Assembly: GCA_035936835.1 (NCBI GenBank)
Contig: DASYVT010000031.1
Coordinates: forward strand, 1-33,125
Direction: 5' to 3'
Origin: Candidatus Methylomirabilota bacterium
GTDB lineage: Bacteria; Methylomirabilota; Methylomirabilia; Rokubacteriales; CSP1-6
Length of the DNA stretch: 33,125 nucleotides
In this document: positions 9,463-16,363 of the stretch, piece by piece
Layout of the letters: each line of letters starts with the position of its first letter
How positions within the stretch are numbered: the first letter of the stretch is position 1
Notes under the pieces: generated by a model
Database searches by the model: none
What the model was told of the DNA's origin: nothing
The model's input: only the letters and a program-made list of their open reading frames with translations
Program-made: the position numbers and the translations under genes

Positions 9463-9508
9463 CGTCTGCGCGCAGCTGACGCCTGGGGCGCCGAACCGTC
9501 AGTTGGAG
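9457..9508 (+). repeat. Possible degenerate attC-like hairpin after the dioxygenase gene
   Basis: GGGTAAC at 9457-9463 and GTTGGAG at 9502-9508 flank an imperfect hairpin (CTGACG 9476-9481 with CGTCAG 9497-9502, inner GCC/GGC). A separate palindrome CTGCGCGCAG lies at 9466-9475. The outer boxes match the integron attC consensus only in part. It could equally be an ordinary intergenic hairpin. Confidence 0.2.
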
Positions 9509-9566
9509 CGACGAGGGATGAGCCCCGGATCGGCCAGATCGACAGTACAACGACGGGAGGATCTGG

Positions 9567-9851
9567 ATGGCTAAGTTAGCAATCGTGGCTACCTTCGAAA
9601 TCGCGCCGGGACAGATCGACGCTTTCTTACCGCTGCTCTTGGCGCACCGAGACCGCTGTCTCAAGGATGAGCCGGGCACGCTTCGCTTCGACATCCTGCG
9701 GCCTGAGAAGAACCTCATGCTGTACGAGGTCTATGACGATGAGGCCGCTTTCCAGGCCCATTGGAACGGCCCGTCTAGTGCCCGATGTCGCGAGGAAGCC
9801 GCAGGAGTGGTGAGTAAGCTCACCTTCATCAGATGCTCGCTTCTGGATTAG
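9567..9851 (+). CDS. Antibiotic biosynthesis monooxygenase (ABM) domain protein
   Basis: A 94-residue single-domain protein of the dimeric alpha/beta-barrel ABM family (YgiN-like quinol monooxygenases). The pattern fits throughout: AIVATFEIAPGQIDAFLPLL, CLKDEPGTLRFDI, LYEVYDDEAAFQAHWNG. Members oxidise quinols or polyketide aromatics without a cofactor. The ATG has a GGGAGG site. Lying 104 bp after a ring-cleaving dioxygenase, it may act on a related aromatic compound. An attC-like site follows directly. Confidence 0.85.
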   Translation: MAKLAIVATFEIAPGQIDAFLPLLLAHRDRCLKDEPGTLRFDILRPEKNLMLYEVYDDEAAFQAHWNGPSSARCREEAAGVVSKLTFIRCSLLD

Positions 9852-9869
9852 CAGGCTCAACTGACCGCG

Positions 9870-9927
9870 CTCTAACCCCGCGCTCGAGCGGCGGCGCTTG
9901 GCGCGCCGCTCACCGCGAACGTTAGGC
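9870..9927 (+). repeat. Integron attC-like recombination site
   Basis: A 58-bp imperfect inverted repeat with the attC architecture. The R''-like box is CTCTAAC (9870-9876) and the R' box is GTTAGGC (9921-9927), the classical GTTRRRY core. Between them GAGCGGC pairs with GCCGCTC and GCGC with GCGC around a TTG loop, leaving one unpaired G on one arm, like the extrahelical base that sets attC strand polarity. It lies between two small genes and ends 22 nt before the next ATG, as in gene cassettes. No integron integrase lies in the window. Confidence 0.6.
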
Positions 9928-9949
9928 CGTCCTGCGAGGAGGAAGCGAG

Positions 9950-10339
9950 ATGTCTCAACAGCAGTCAGTTTCGGCAGAAACGGCTAAGGCCATCCTCGAT
10001 GCCTTCAATGCTCACGATCTGGACGCGATCATGCAGTTCTTTGCCGACGATTGTTCCTTGGATATGCCCCGCGGGCCCGATCCGTGGGGACAGCGCTTTG
10101 TGGGCAAGGCCGCCGTCAGAGAGGGATTAGCGACGCGCTTCAAGGGGCTCCCGGACGTGCACTATAGCGACGACCGTCATTGGATCAGTGGAAACATGGT
10201 GATTTCGGAGTGGTTACTGACGGGTACCACGCCGGATGGGGTCCCGGTCAGAGTTCGCGGATGCGATCACTACGAATTCCGAGACGCGAAGGTCGTTCGG
10301 AAGGACTCGTATTGGAAGATCGTCGAGAAGCCACGGTGA
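9950..10339 (+). CDS. SnoaL-like / NTF2-fold protein
   Basis: A 129-residue protein with the SnoaL-like pattern: AILDAFNAHDLDAIMQFFADDCSL at the N-terminus, then GKAAVREGLATRF, ISEWLLTGTTPDG and a closing HYEFRDAKVVRKDSYWKI. The fold is used by small isomerases, hydrolases and cyclases, so the reaction cannot be named. It has a GAGGAGG site and follows the attC-like site, so it may be a mobile-cassette gene. Just after its stop GTCTAAC (10346-10352) resembles another attC left box, but no matching right box is visible. Confidence 0.82.
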   Translation: MSQQQSVSAETAKAILDAFNAHDLDAIMQFFADDCSLDMPRGPDPWGQRFVGKAAVREGLATRFKGLPDVHYSDDRHWISGNMVISEWLLTGTTPDGVPVRVRGCDHYEFRDAKVVRKDSYWKIVEKPR

Positions 10340-10392
10340 GGTCGGGTCTAACTTCAGCTTGCAGCGGCCGGCGCCTCCGGGGAGTGGGATCA

Positions 10393-10474
10393 GGTCTTGC
10401 AATCCGACATCAGATCCCGGCACATGATCGCCCGCCACGGCCGGGTCTGACGAGCAATGTATGAATGCAAGACC
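10393..10474. repeat. 9-bp perfect inverted repeat in the gap before the toxin gene
   Basis: GGTCTTGCA at 10393-10401 and TGCAAGACC at 10466-10474 are exact reverse complements with 64 nt between them. They sit in the ~200-bp gap between the SnoaL-like gene and the toxin promoter. A partial direct repeat (GCCACGG followed by GGGTCTAAC or GGGTCTGAC) overlaps this gap. They may be recombination scars or an operator; the function is unknown. Confidence 0.35.
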
Positions 10475-10501
10475 GGACCCAGATCTCCGCAGCGATCGAG
10501 C

Positions 10502-10530
10502 TTGACCCGAGCAGAAAGTCTGGCTATACT
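10502..10530 (+). promoter_or_regulatory. Near-consensus sigma-70 promoter of the toxin-antitoxin pair
   Basis: TTGACC (10502-10507), a 17-nt spacer and TATACT (10525-10530) form the best promoter match in the window. The start codon at 10540 is only 9 nt after the -10 box, so transcription should begin at or within a few bases of the ATG, giving a leaderless or nearly leaderless mRNA. Confidence 0.65.
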
Positions 10531-10539
10531 CTGGCTAGA

Positions 10540-10851
10540 ATGTGGTATGAGGTCGTCTTGGCCCCTGAGGCGGCGAGAGGCTTCAGATCTCTTCCGGCCT
10601 ACCGTCGGGCTGAAGTACGGGACGCCCTCGAGCGGCACTTGCGCCACGAGCCCACCCGGGTGAGCAAGAGCCGGATCAAACGCCTGCGGGGCTTGAGTCG
10701 CCCCCAGTTTCGTCTCCGGGTTGGAGAGGTGAGGGTGTTCTATGACGTCACGCGCGAAGCGGTTGAAGTCCTCGCCATCGTCACGAAAGCTGAAGCCGCG
10801 CGTTGGCTTACCGACCGCGGGACGCCGGGTGCGCCAGGTGGCACTGGCTGA
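10540..10851 (+). CDS. Type II toxin, RelE/ParE family
   Basis: A 103-residue small basic protein with the RelE/ParE fold pattern: WYEVVLAPEAARGFRSLP, then RAEVRDALERHL, the strand KSRIKRLRGLSRPQFRLRVG, and EVRVFYDVTREAVEVLAIV. RelE-like members cleave mRNA at the ribosome; ParE-like members poison gyrase. The sequence alone does not decide between them. The start at ATG 10540 is set by the family N-terminus and the promoter just upstream. The 3' end overlaps the antitoxin gene by 23 nt, so the order is toxin first. Confidence 0.85.
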   Translation: MWYEVVLAPEAARGFRSLPAYRRAEVRDALERHLRHEPTRVSKSRIKRLRGLSRPQFRLRVGEVRVFYDVTREAVEVLAIVTKAEAARWLTDRGTPGAPGGTG

Positions 10852-11071
10852 GGTCAAGGACGACCTCTCGCGATTCCTGCGCCTGGCGGAGTCCGAGGAG
10901 ATCCTCATCACGCGCCACGGAAGGCCTGCCGGCGTCCTGATCGGATTCGAAACCGAGGATGACTGGTTCGACTATCGGTTGGAGCATCATCCGGAGTTCC
11001 TCCGGCGAGTCGTGGAAGCCCGGGCAGCCTTCAGGAGTGGACGCGGTGTCCGGCTCGAGGATCTCCCGTGA
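10829..11071 (+). CDS. Type II antitoxin, Phd/YefM family
   Basis: About 80 residues starting at GTG 10829. The Phd/YefM DNA-binding N-terminus is recognisable: VALAEVKDDLSRFLRLAESEE followed by ILITRHGRPAGVLIG. The C-terminus (WFDYRLEHHPEFLRRVVEAR) is the likely toxin-wrapping part. It would neutralise the RelE/ParE protein encoded just upstream and probably bind the promoter at 10502-10530 as an autorepressor. The frame is open further upstream inside the toxin gene, but there is no homology there. The start is inferred from family length. Confidence 0.82.
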   Translation: MRQVALAEVKDDLSRFLRLAESEEILITRHGRPAGVLIGFETEDDWFDYRLEHHPEFLRRVVEARAAFRSGRGVRLEDLP

Positions 11072-11101
11072 TGACTGACAGCGCGAGCTGGTAGGCCCGG
11101 C

Positions 11102-11875
11102 TCACTCGCCGCGGAAGACCGGCCGGCGCTTCTCCAGCATGGCGCGGCGGCCCTCGCTGGCGTCGGCGCTCTGGCGGGCGCGCGCCGACGCCTCGTCGAG
11201 GTCGGCGTGGGCGATGCCCTCGCGCAGCGACACGGAGCGGAGGATCGTCGCCTTGATTCCCGCAAGCGCCAGCGGCGCGTTGCGGGCGATGCTTTGCGCC
11301 AGCTGAGACGTCACCGATTCCAGCTCCCCCGCCGCCACGACCTGGTGGACCATGCCGATCTCCAACGCGCGCCGCGCATCTATCGGCTGGCCGGTGAAGA
11401 GAAGATGCCGCGTGTGGGCGGGCCCGATGATCTCGACCAGCTTCTGCCCGAGCGGGAAGGGGACGACGAGGCCGATCCGCGCCAGTGGCATGCCGAAGCG
11501 CGCCACTTCCGAGGCGACGCGCAGGTCGCAGTGAAGGGCCAGCTCGCAGCCGCCCGCGATGGCGTCGCCGTGGACCATGGCGATGGTCGGGTGTCTCGAG
11601 CGCTCGACGCGCTGGAGGACCTCGATGACGCCGCTCTCGGGATCACCCGGAACGCCGCGCCGCTCCTCCATCTCCTTGAGGTCCATGCCGGAGCAGAAGG
11701 CGGGGCCGCCGCCGCGGACGACCACCACGCGCACGTCGCGGTTGGCGTCCAGCTCCTCGAAGCGGGCGCGAAGCGCGGCGAGCAGCGCGGTGTTCATGGC
11801 ATTGCGCTGGCCGGGGCGGTTGAGCGTGACGGTGGCGACGCCGCCGTCCACGGCACAGAGGACCTCGTCTGACAT
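11102..11875 (-). CDS. Enoyl-CoA hydratase/isomerase (crotonase) family protein
   Basis: A 257-residue crotonase-fold protein. The oxyanion-hole segments are present (AFCSGMDL ~59-66 and AIAGGCELALHCDLR ~105-119). Glu111 matches the first catalytic glutamate of enoyl-CoA hydratase (Glu144 in the rat enzyme). The residue 20 positions later, where the second glutamate sits, is Leu131 (FGMPLARIG). It may therefore be an isomerase, thioesterase or other crotonase rather than a true hydratase. The start is ATG 11875; a longer open frame upstream overlaps the LLM gene. It follows that gene on the same strand after 10 nt. Confidence 0.9.
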   Translation of the reverse strand: MSDEVLCAVDGGVATVTLNRPGQRNAMNTALLAALRARFEELDANRDVRVVVVRGGGPAFCSGMDLKEMEERRGVPGDPESGVIEVLQRVERSRHPTIAMVHGDAIAGGCELALHCDLRVASEVARFGMPLARIGLVVPFPLGQKLVEIIGPAHTRHLLFTGQPIDARRALEIGMVHQVVAAGELESVTSQLAQSIARNAPLALAGIKATILRSVSLREGIAHADLDEASARARQSADASEGRRAMLEKRRPVFRGE

Positions 11876-11885
11876 TGCGCGTCTC

Positions 11886-12902
11886 CTAGGAGCGTGCGCC
11901 TGGCGCCAGCCCGCGCATGGCGTCGAGCACGAGCGCGCGGCGCCGAGCGGGATCGGGGTCGTTGGTCTGCAACCCCAGGAAGGCCGTGTCGATACCCTGG
12001 TCGAAATAGCGTTGCACGCGCGCGCGTATCGTAGGCAGGGGACCGCGGACGATGAGCTCGTCGACGACGGTCGACGGAATGGCCGCGACAGCGCCCTTGC
12101 GGTCCCCGGCCGCCCAGGCATCCCACATCGGCTGGAGCGCAGGCGTGCGGCCGAGCCATTCCTGGTACGCGCGATATACCGGCACGTTCAGGTACGCGGC
12201 GATGTTCCGCCTGATGACCTGGTCGGACTCGGGGCCGAGCGTGTCCAGGTTGACGAGGAGACGGGCGGTGATCTCGATGGCCTCAGGGTCGCGGCCGGCC
12301 TTCTCTGCGGCCTCGCGGACGATCGCCACTGCCTTCGGGACGTCCTCGGGCGAGTTCCAGTTGAGGATGACGCCGTCGCCGACTTCGCCGGCGACCTTGA
12401 GCATGCCGGGACGCAGCGCCGCGATGTAGATGGGCACGGGCGGGTTGGGCGGCTTCGTCAGGCGGAAGCCGTCCACCGAGATGGTCTGGCCTTTGAAGAC
12501 GACGCGCTCGCCGGCGAGCGCCACGCGGAGGAACTGCGCCATCTCGCGCACGCGCGTGGCGGGCTTGGTGAAGACGCCGCCGTTCCAGGACTCGACGATG
12601 GGCTGCGAGCCCGAGCCGATGCCGAGGACGAAGCGCCCCGGGGCGAGGTCCGCGAGCCCGGCGGCAGTGGACGCGAGCGTCGCGGGCCCTCGCGTGTAGA
12701 CGTTGGCGATCGCGATGCCGAGCCGCATGCTCGAAGTGGCGGCGCCGATCGCGGCCAGCGGCGTGAAGCCGTCCACGCCGTCCACCTCGAAGGACCACGC
12801 ATCCGTATAGCCCAGCCCCTCCGCCTCTCGGGCGATGTCGCCCAGCTCGGCGATCGAAAAGCCTTCCATCGGCACCGACAGCGACCACCGCTTTCTGGCC
12901 AT
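11886..12902 (-). CDS. LLM-class (luciferase-like) F420-dependent oxidoreductase
   Basis: A 338-residue (alpha/beta)8 luciferase-like protein. Landmarks are the N-terminal ELGDIAREAEGLGYTDAWSF, the AIANVYTRGPATLA strand-helix, the LGIGSGSQPIVESWNG segment, and VPIYIAALRPGMLKVAGEVG typical of F420-dependent (MER-like) members. It probably uses F420 or FMN to reduce or oxidise a small organic or CoA-bound substrate. The start is ATG 12902. The gene diverges from the acyl-CoA dehydrogenase genes across a 59-bp gap and is co-directional with the crotonase gene. Confidence 0.9.
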   Translation of the reverse strand: MARKRWSLSVPMEGFSIAELGDIAREAEGLGYTDAWSFEVDGVDGFTPLAAIGAATSSMRLGIAIANVYTRGPATLASTAAGLADLAPGRFVLGIGSGSQPIVESWNGGVFTKPATRVREMAQFLRVALAGERVVFKGQTISVDGFRLTKPPNPPVPIYIAALRPGMLKVAGEVGDGVILNWNSPEDVPKAVAIVREAAEKAGRDPEAIEITARLLVNLDTLGPESDQVIRRNIAAYLNVPVYRAYQEWLGRTPALQPMWDAWAAGDRKGAVAAIPSTVVDELIVRGPLPTIRARVQRYFDQGIDTAFLGLQTNDPDPARRRALVLDAMRGLAPGARS

Positions 12903-12947
12903 GGCGGGACAGTCTACCCGCTTTCGCCGCGCGCCGCTCGATGGTGA

Positions 12948-12953
12948 TAGAAT
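12948..12953 (+). promoter_or_regulatory. -10-like TAGAAT before the first acyl-CoA dehydrogenase
   Basis: TAGAAT at 12948-12953 lies 8 nt before the ATG at 12962, in the 59-bp divergent gap. No good -35 is visible at 16-18 nt. The spacing matches that of four other genes here with likely leaderless starts. Confidence 0.4.
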
Positions 12954-12961
12954 CTCGCCCC

Positions 12962-14125
12962 ATGCCATCGTTCCCAGGCTTCACGCTGCCCGACGAGCTC
13001 CGCATCCTCCGCGAGCAGATTCGCCGCTTCATCCAGGAGGAGATCATCCCGCTCGAGCAGCGGCTGGATCCCGACGCGCCCGATATCCCCGACGAAGACT
13101 TCGCGCGCCTGTCCGCCAAGACCAAGGCGGTGGGGCTCTGGGCCCTCGGCGCCAAAGAGGAGTATGGCGGGGGCGGGCTCGACACCTTCAGCATGTGCGT
13201 GGCGCTCGAGGAAATGTCCCAGCACCGCATGGGCCTCTATAACCCAGGCTGCGGCGTGTTCGGCCGCTACCCGCCGCCCGCGATCTGGGCCGGGAACAAG
13301 GCGCAGATCGAGAAGTACGCGGTGCCGGCCGTTCGCGACGGGGTGAAGACCTTCTTCGCCATCACCGAGCCGTCGGGCGGCTCCGATCCCGCGGGCGCCA
13401 TCCAGACGCGCGCAGAGAAGCGCGGCGACCGCTGGGTGCTGAACGGGCGCAAGGTGTTCATCTCGCGCGCCCACGAGGCGCCGTGGGGGATCGTGTGGGC
13501 CCGCACCGACAAGGCCAAGGGGCGCGCCGGCATCTCCTGCTTCATTCTCGAGCGCGGCACCCCCGGGTTCACCGCGCGGCCGATCCGGACGATCCGGACC
13601 TCGGCCATCCCCAACGACGTGGTCTTCGAGGACTGCGAGATCCCGTCGGGAAACCTCATCGGCCAGGAAGGGCAGGGGCTCGACCTCGCCTTCGACCTCC
13701 TCGTCAAACAGCGCTTCCCCTACGCGGCCTGCAACCTGGGCGTGGCCGTCGCCGCGCACCGGATGGCTGTGGCGCACGCCAAGCAGCGCTCGACCTTCGG
13801 TACTCCGCTCTCCCAGCGCCAGTCCATCCAGTGGATGCTGGCCGACGCCGAGGTGGAGCTTCGCGCGGCGCGCTGGCTCACCTGGGAGGGCGCGTGGAAG
13901 GCCGACCGCGGCGAGGACGCGCGCGTCGAGGCTTCGATCGCCAAGCTCTACTCGAGCGAAGTGCTCGGGCGCGTGATCGACGCCGCGGTGCAGATCCACG
14001 GCGGTTACGGCGTGTCCAAGGAGTTCCCGCTCGAGCGCTGGTACCGTGAGGCCCGCGTGCGCCGCATCGGCGAGGGCCCGTCCGAAGTGCACCGCATGGT
14101 GATCGCCCGGTCTCTCTTCCGGTAG
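12962..14125 (+). CDS. Acyl-CoA dehydrogenase
   Basis: A 387-residue flavoprotein. The FAD/substrate segment FFAITEPSGGSDPAGAIQTR (~138-157) and the FISRAHEAPWGIVWART strand are typical, as are FGTPLSQRQSIQWMLAD and the C-terminal IHGGYGVSKEFPLERWYR...IGEGPSEVHRM. Glu371 in GEGPSE occupies the classic catalytic-base position. It would form the alpha,beta double bond of an acyl-CoA and pass electrons to an electron-transfer flavoprotein. The first gene of a tight plus-strand operon; the next gene starts 11 nt after its stop. Confidence 0.94.
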   Translation: MPSFPGFTLPDELRILREQIRRFIQEEIIPLEQRLDPDAPDIPDEDFARLSAKTKAVGLWALGAKEEYGGGGLDTFSMCVALEEMSQHRMGLYNPGCGVFGRYPPPAIWAGNKAQIEKYAVPAVRDGVKTFFAITEPSGGSDPAGAIQTRAEKRGDRWVLNGRKVFISRAHEAPWGIVWARTDKAKGRAGISCFILERGTPGFTARPIRTIRTSAIPNDVVFEDCEIPSGNLIGQEGQGLDLAFDLLVKQRFPYAACNLGVAVAAHRMAVAHAKQRSTFGTPLSQRQSIQWMLADAEVELRAARWLTWEGAWKADRGEDARVEASIAKLYSSEVLGRVIDAAVQIHGGYGVSKEFPLERWYREARVRRIGEGPSEVHRMVIARSLFR

Positions 14126-14136
14126 GAGGCGGCGAA

Positions 14137-15285
14137 GTGGCCACGTTCAACTTCCAGCTGGGTGAGCTTCCGCCGGAGGCCGAGAAGGTCCGAGAGGAGA
14201 TCCGCGACTTCCTCGCCCGCACGCTCGGCGGGACGAGCGCGACCAAGCGCGCGCTCTCCTGGGGCGGCTTCGATCGCGAATTCTCGCGCAGGCTGGGCGA
14301 GGCCGGCTTTATCGGCATGACGTGGCCGAAGAAGTACGGCGGCCACGAGCGGAGCGCGCTCGAGCGCTACGTCGTCCTCGAGGAGTCGCTCGCCGCGGGC
14401 GCCCCCACTTCCGCGCACTGGGTCGCCGACAGGCAGAGCGGGCCGCTGCTGCTCCGCTTCGGGACGGAAGAGCAGCGCCAGCGCTTCCTGCCGAAGATTG
14501 CGAAGGGCGAGCTGGCCTTCGCCATCGGCATGAGCGAGCCGGACTCGGGCTCGGACCTGGCCTCGATACGGACGCGGGCCGAGCGCGTCGAGGGCGGTTA
14601 CCGCGTCAACGGCACCAAGATTTGGACGAGCAACGCCCACATCTCCGACTACGCGATCGCGCTCTTCCGCACCAAGGTCGTGCCGGACAAGAAGCACGAG
14701 GGGCTGTCGCAGTTCCTCGTGGATCTCAAGTCCGAGGGCATAGGCATCCGGCCGATCATCGACCTGGCCGGCGGGCATCATTTCAACGAGGTGCACTTCC
14801 AGAACGCCTTCGTGCCGGATGACATGCTGGTCGGCAAGGACGGCGACGGATGGACGCAGGTGACGACGGAGCTCGCCTTCGAGCGGAGCGGCCCCGAGCG
14901 GTACCTCTCCTCCATCCGGCTCATCATCGAGCTGATCCGCGAGGTGGGCGCCGAGCCCGGCGAGCGCGCGGCGGTCGTGATCGGCCGCCTGACCGCTCAC
15001 CTGGCGACGCTGCGCCAGATGTCGCTGTCGATCGCGATGATGCTCCAGGCCGGCCAGAATCCGAACCTCGAGGCCGCGGTGGTCAAGGACGTCGGCACGA
15101 GCTTCGAGCAGGAAATCCCCGAGGTGGTCCACGCGCTCCTCGGGGTCGAGCCGCGCCTGGGCTCGGGCAAGGAGTTTGAGCGCGTCTTCGGCTACCTCGT
15201 CGAACACGCGCCGTCCTTCTCGCTCCGCGGCGGCACGCGAGAGATCCTGCGCGGCATCATCGCCCGCGGCCTGGGACTCCGGTGA
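14137..15285 (+). CDS. Acyl-CoA dehydrogenase, probable large subunit of a heteromeric enzyme
   Basis: A 382-residue acyl-CoA dehydrogenase starting at GTG 14137 with a TAGGAGG site. The FAD-binding segment AIGMSEPDSGSDLASIRTRA (~129-148) and IWTSNAHISDYAIALFRTK are intact. The usual C-terminal base is missing: the motif reads RGGTREI instead of YEGTSEI. A glutamate in TELAFERSGPER (Glu249) sits where isovaleryl-CoA-dehydrogenase-type and steroid side-chain enzymes carry theirs. Its stop overlaps the start of the next, shorter dehydrogenase gene (GTGA). This arrangement is known for alpha2beta2 enzymes acting on bulky acyl-CoAs. Confidence 0.92.
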   Translation: MATFNFQLGELPPEAEKVREEIRDFLARTLGGTSATKRALSWGGFDREFSRRLGEAGFIGMTWPKKYGGHERSALERYVVLEESLAAGAPTSAHWVADRQSGPLLLRFGTEEQRQRFLPKIAKGELAFAIGMSEPDSGSDLASIRTRAERVEGGYRVNGTKIWTSNAHISDYAIALFRTKVVPDKKHEGLSQFLVDLKSEGIGIRPIIDLAGGHHFNEVHFQNAFVPDDMLVGKDGDGWTQVTTELAFERSGPERYLSSIRLIIELIREVGAEPGERAAVVIGRLTAHLATLRQMSLSIAMMLQAGQNPNLEAAVVKDVGTSFEQEIPEVVHALLGVEPRLGSGKEFERVFGYLVEHAPSFSLRGGTREILRGIIARGLGLR

Positions 15286-16349
15286 CCACCATGAACGACA
15301 CACGGACGCTACTCGCTGACACTTGCGCCCGGCTTTTTACTGACCAAGTTCCCCCCGCGCTCATCGAATCCGCCGAGAAGGGCACGTGGCCCGCCGCGCT
15401 CTGGCAGATGCTCGAGGAGAACGGGCTCACCCTTCCGCAGATCTCCGAGTCGCGCGGCGGCGCGGGCGGCGCGTGGGGCGACGCGCATGTCGTGCTCGCC
15501 GCCTGCGGCCGCTTCGCCGTGCCGCTGCCCGTAGCCGAGACGATGATCGGCGCGTGGCTTCTGTCCGAGAGCGGCCTCAACGTGCCGCTTGGGCCGCTCA
15601 CCGTCGCGCCGGTGAGGCCGGCGGAGAAGCTCGCGCTCGCTCGCGACGGGGGAAGCTGGCGGTTGAGCGGGACCGCGACGCGGGTGCCGTGGGGCGCCTC
15701 GGCCGGCCATGTGGTGGTGCTCGCCGAAGGCGATGGGAAGCCGATGGTCGCTCTCGCACAGGGGGGCATTGCCAAGGCCGAGCCCGACGTCAACCTCGCC
15801 CAAGAGCCCCGCGACACGCTTGAATGGACCGGCGCGCCCGTCCTCGCCGCGGCCGACGCGGGCGCGGGACTCCCGACCGGCGCGCTCATGCTGGCCGGTG
15901 CCATGGCGCGTTCGACGCAGATGGCAGGCGGCCTCGAATTCCTGCTCTCGCAGTCGGTCAAGTACGTGACAGAGCGGGTCCAGTTCGGCCGCCCGCTGGC
16001 ATCCTTCCAGGCGATCCAGCATCAGCTGGCGCTCCTGGCCGGCCACACCGCCGCCGCCGGCATGGCGGCGCAGCGCGCCTTCGCGGCGATGGATGAGGGC
16101 GACGCGGGGTTCGAGATCGCCGTCGCCAAGATCCGCACGGGCGAAGCATCCGGGCTCGGCGCCGGCATCGCGCACCAGTGCCACGGCGCCATCGGCTTCA
16201 CGTACGAGCACACGCTTCACTTCGTGACTCGCCGGTTATGGTCTTGGCGCGCAGAATTTGGCGCCGAGGCCTACTGGGCCGCGTCTCTCGGCCGGGAGGT
16301 CGCCGCGCGCGGCGCGGACGCCCTCTGGCCGTATCTCACGTCGCGATAA
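15282..16349 (+). CDS. Acyl-CoA dehydrogenase-like protein, probable small subunit
   Basis: A 355-residue, Ala/Gly-rich, diverged acyl-CoA dehydrogenase. The C-terminal half keeps the family pattern (YVTERVQFGRPLASFQAIQHQLA, IAHQCHGAIGFTYEHTLHFVTRRL). The middle FAD-contact segment is degenerate (GTATRVPWGASAGHVVVLA), and no EGTSE-like base motif is seen. It starts at GTG 15282 overlapping the previous stop; ATG 15291 is an alternative. As in FadE-type pairs of steroid side-chain degradation, this subunit probably pairs with the upstream protein rather than acting alone. Confidence 0.87.
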   Translation: MTTMNDTRTLLADTCARLFTDQVPPALIESAEKGTWPAALWQMLEENGLTLPQISESRGGAGGAWGDAHVVLAACGRFAVPLPVAETMIGAWLLSESGLNVPLGPLTVAPVRPAEKLALARDGGSWRLSGTATRVPWGASAGHVVVLAEGDGKPMVALAQGGIAKAEPDVNLAQEPRDTLEWTGAPVLAAADAGAGLPTGALMLAGAMARSTQMAGGLEFLLSQSVKYVTERVQFGRPLASFQAIQHQLALLAGHTAAAGMAAQRAFAAMDEGDAGFEIAVAKIRTGEASGLGAGIAHQCHGAIGFTYEHTLHFVTRRLWSWRAEFGAEAYWAASLGREVAARGADALWPYLTSR

Positions 16350-16363
16350 TCCGGGGAAAACCG

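Noticed and set aside
9466-9475. CTGCGCGCAG palindrome as a terminator of the dioxygenase gene
   Set aside because: It is short and has no following T-run.
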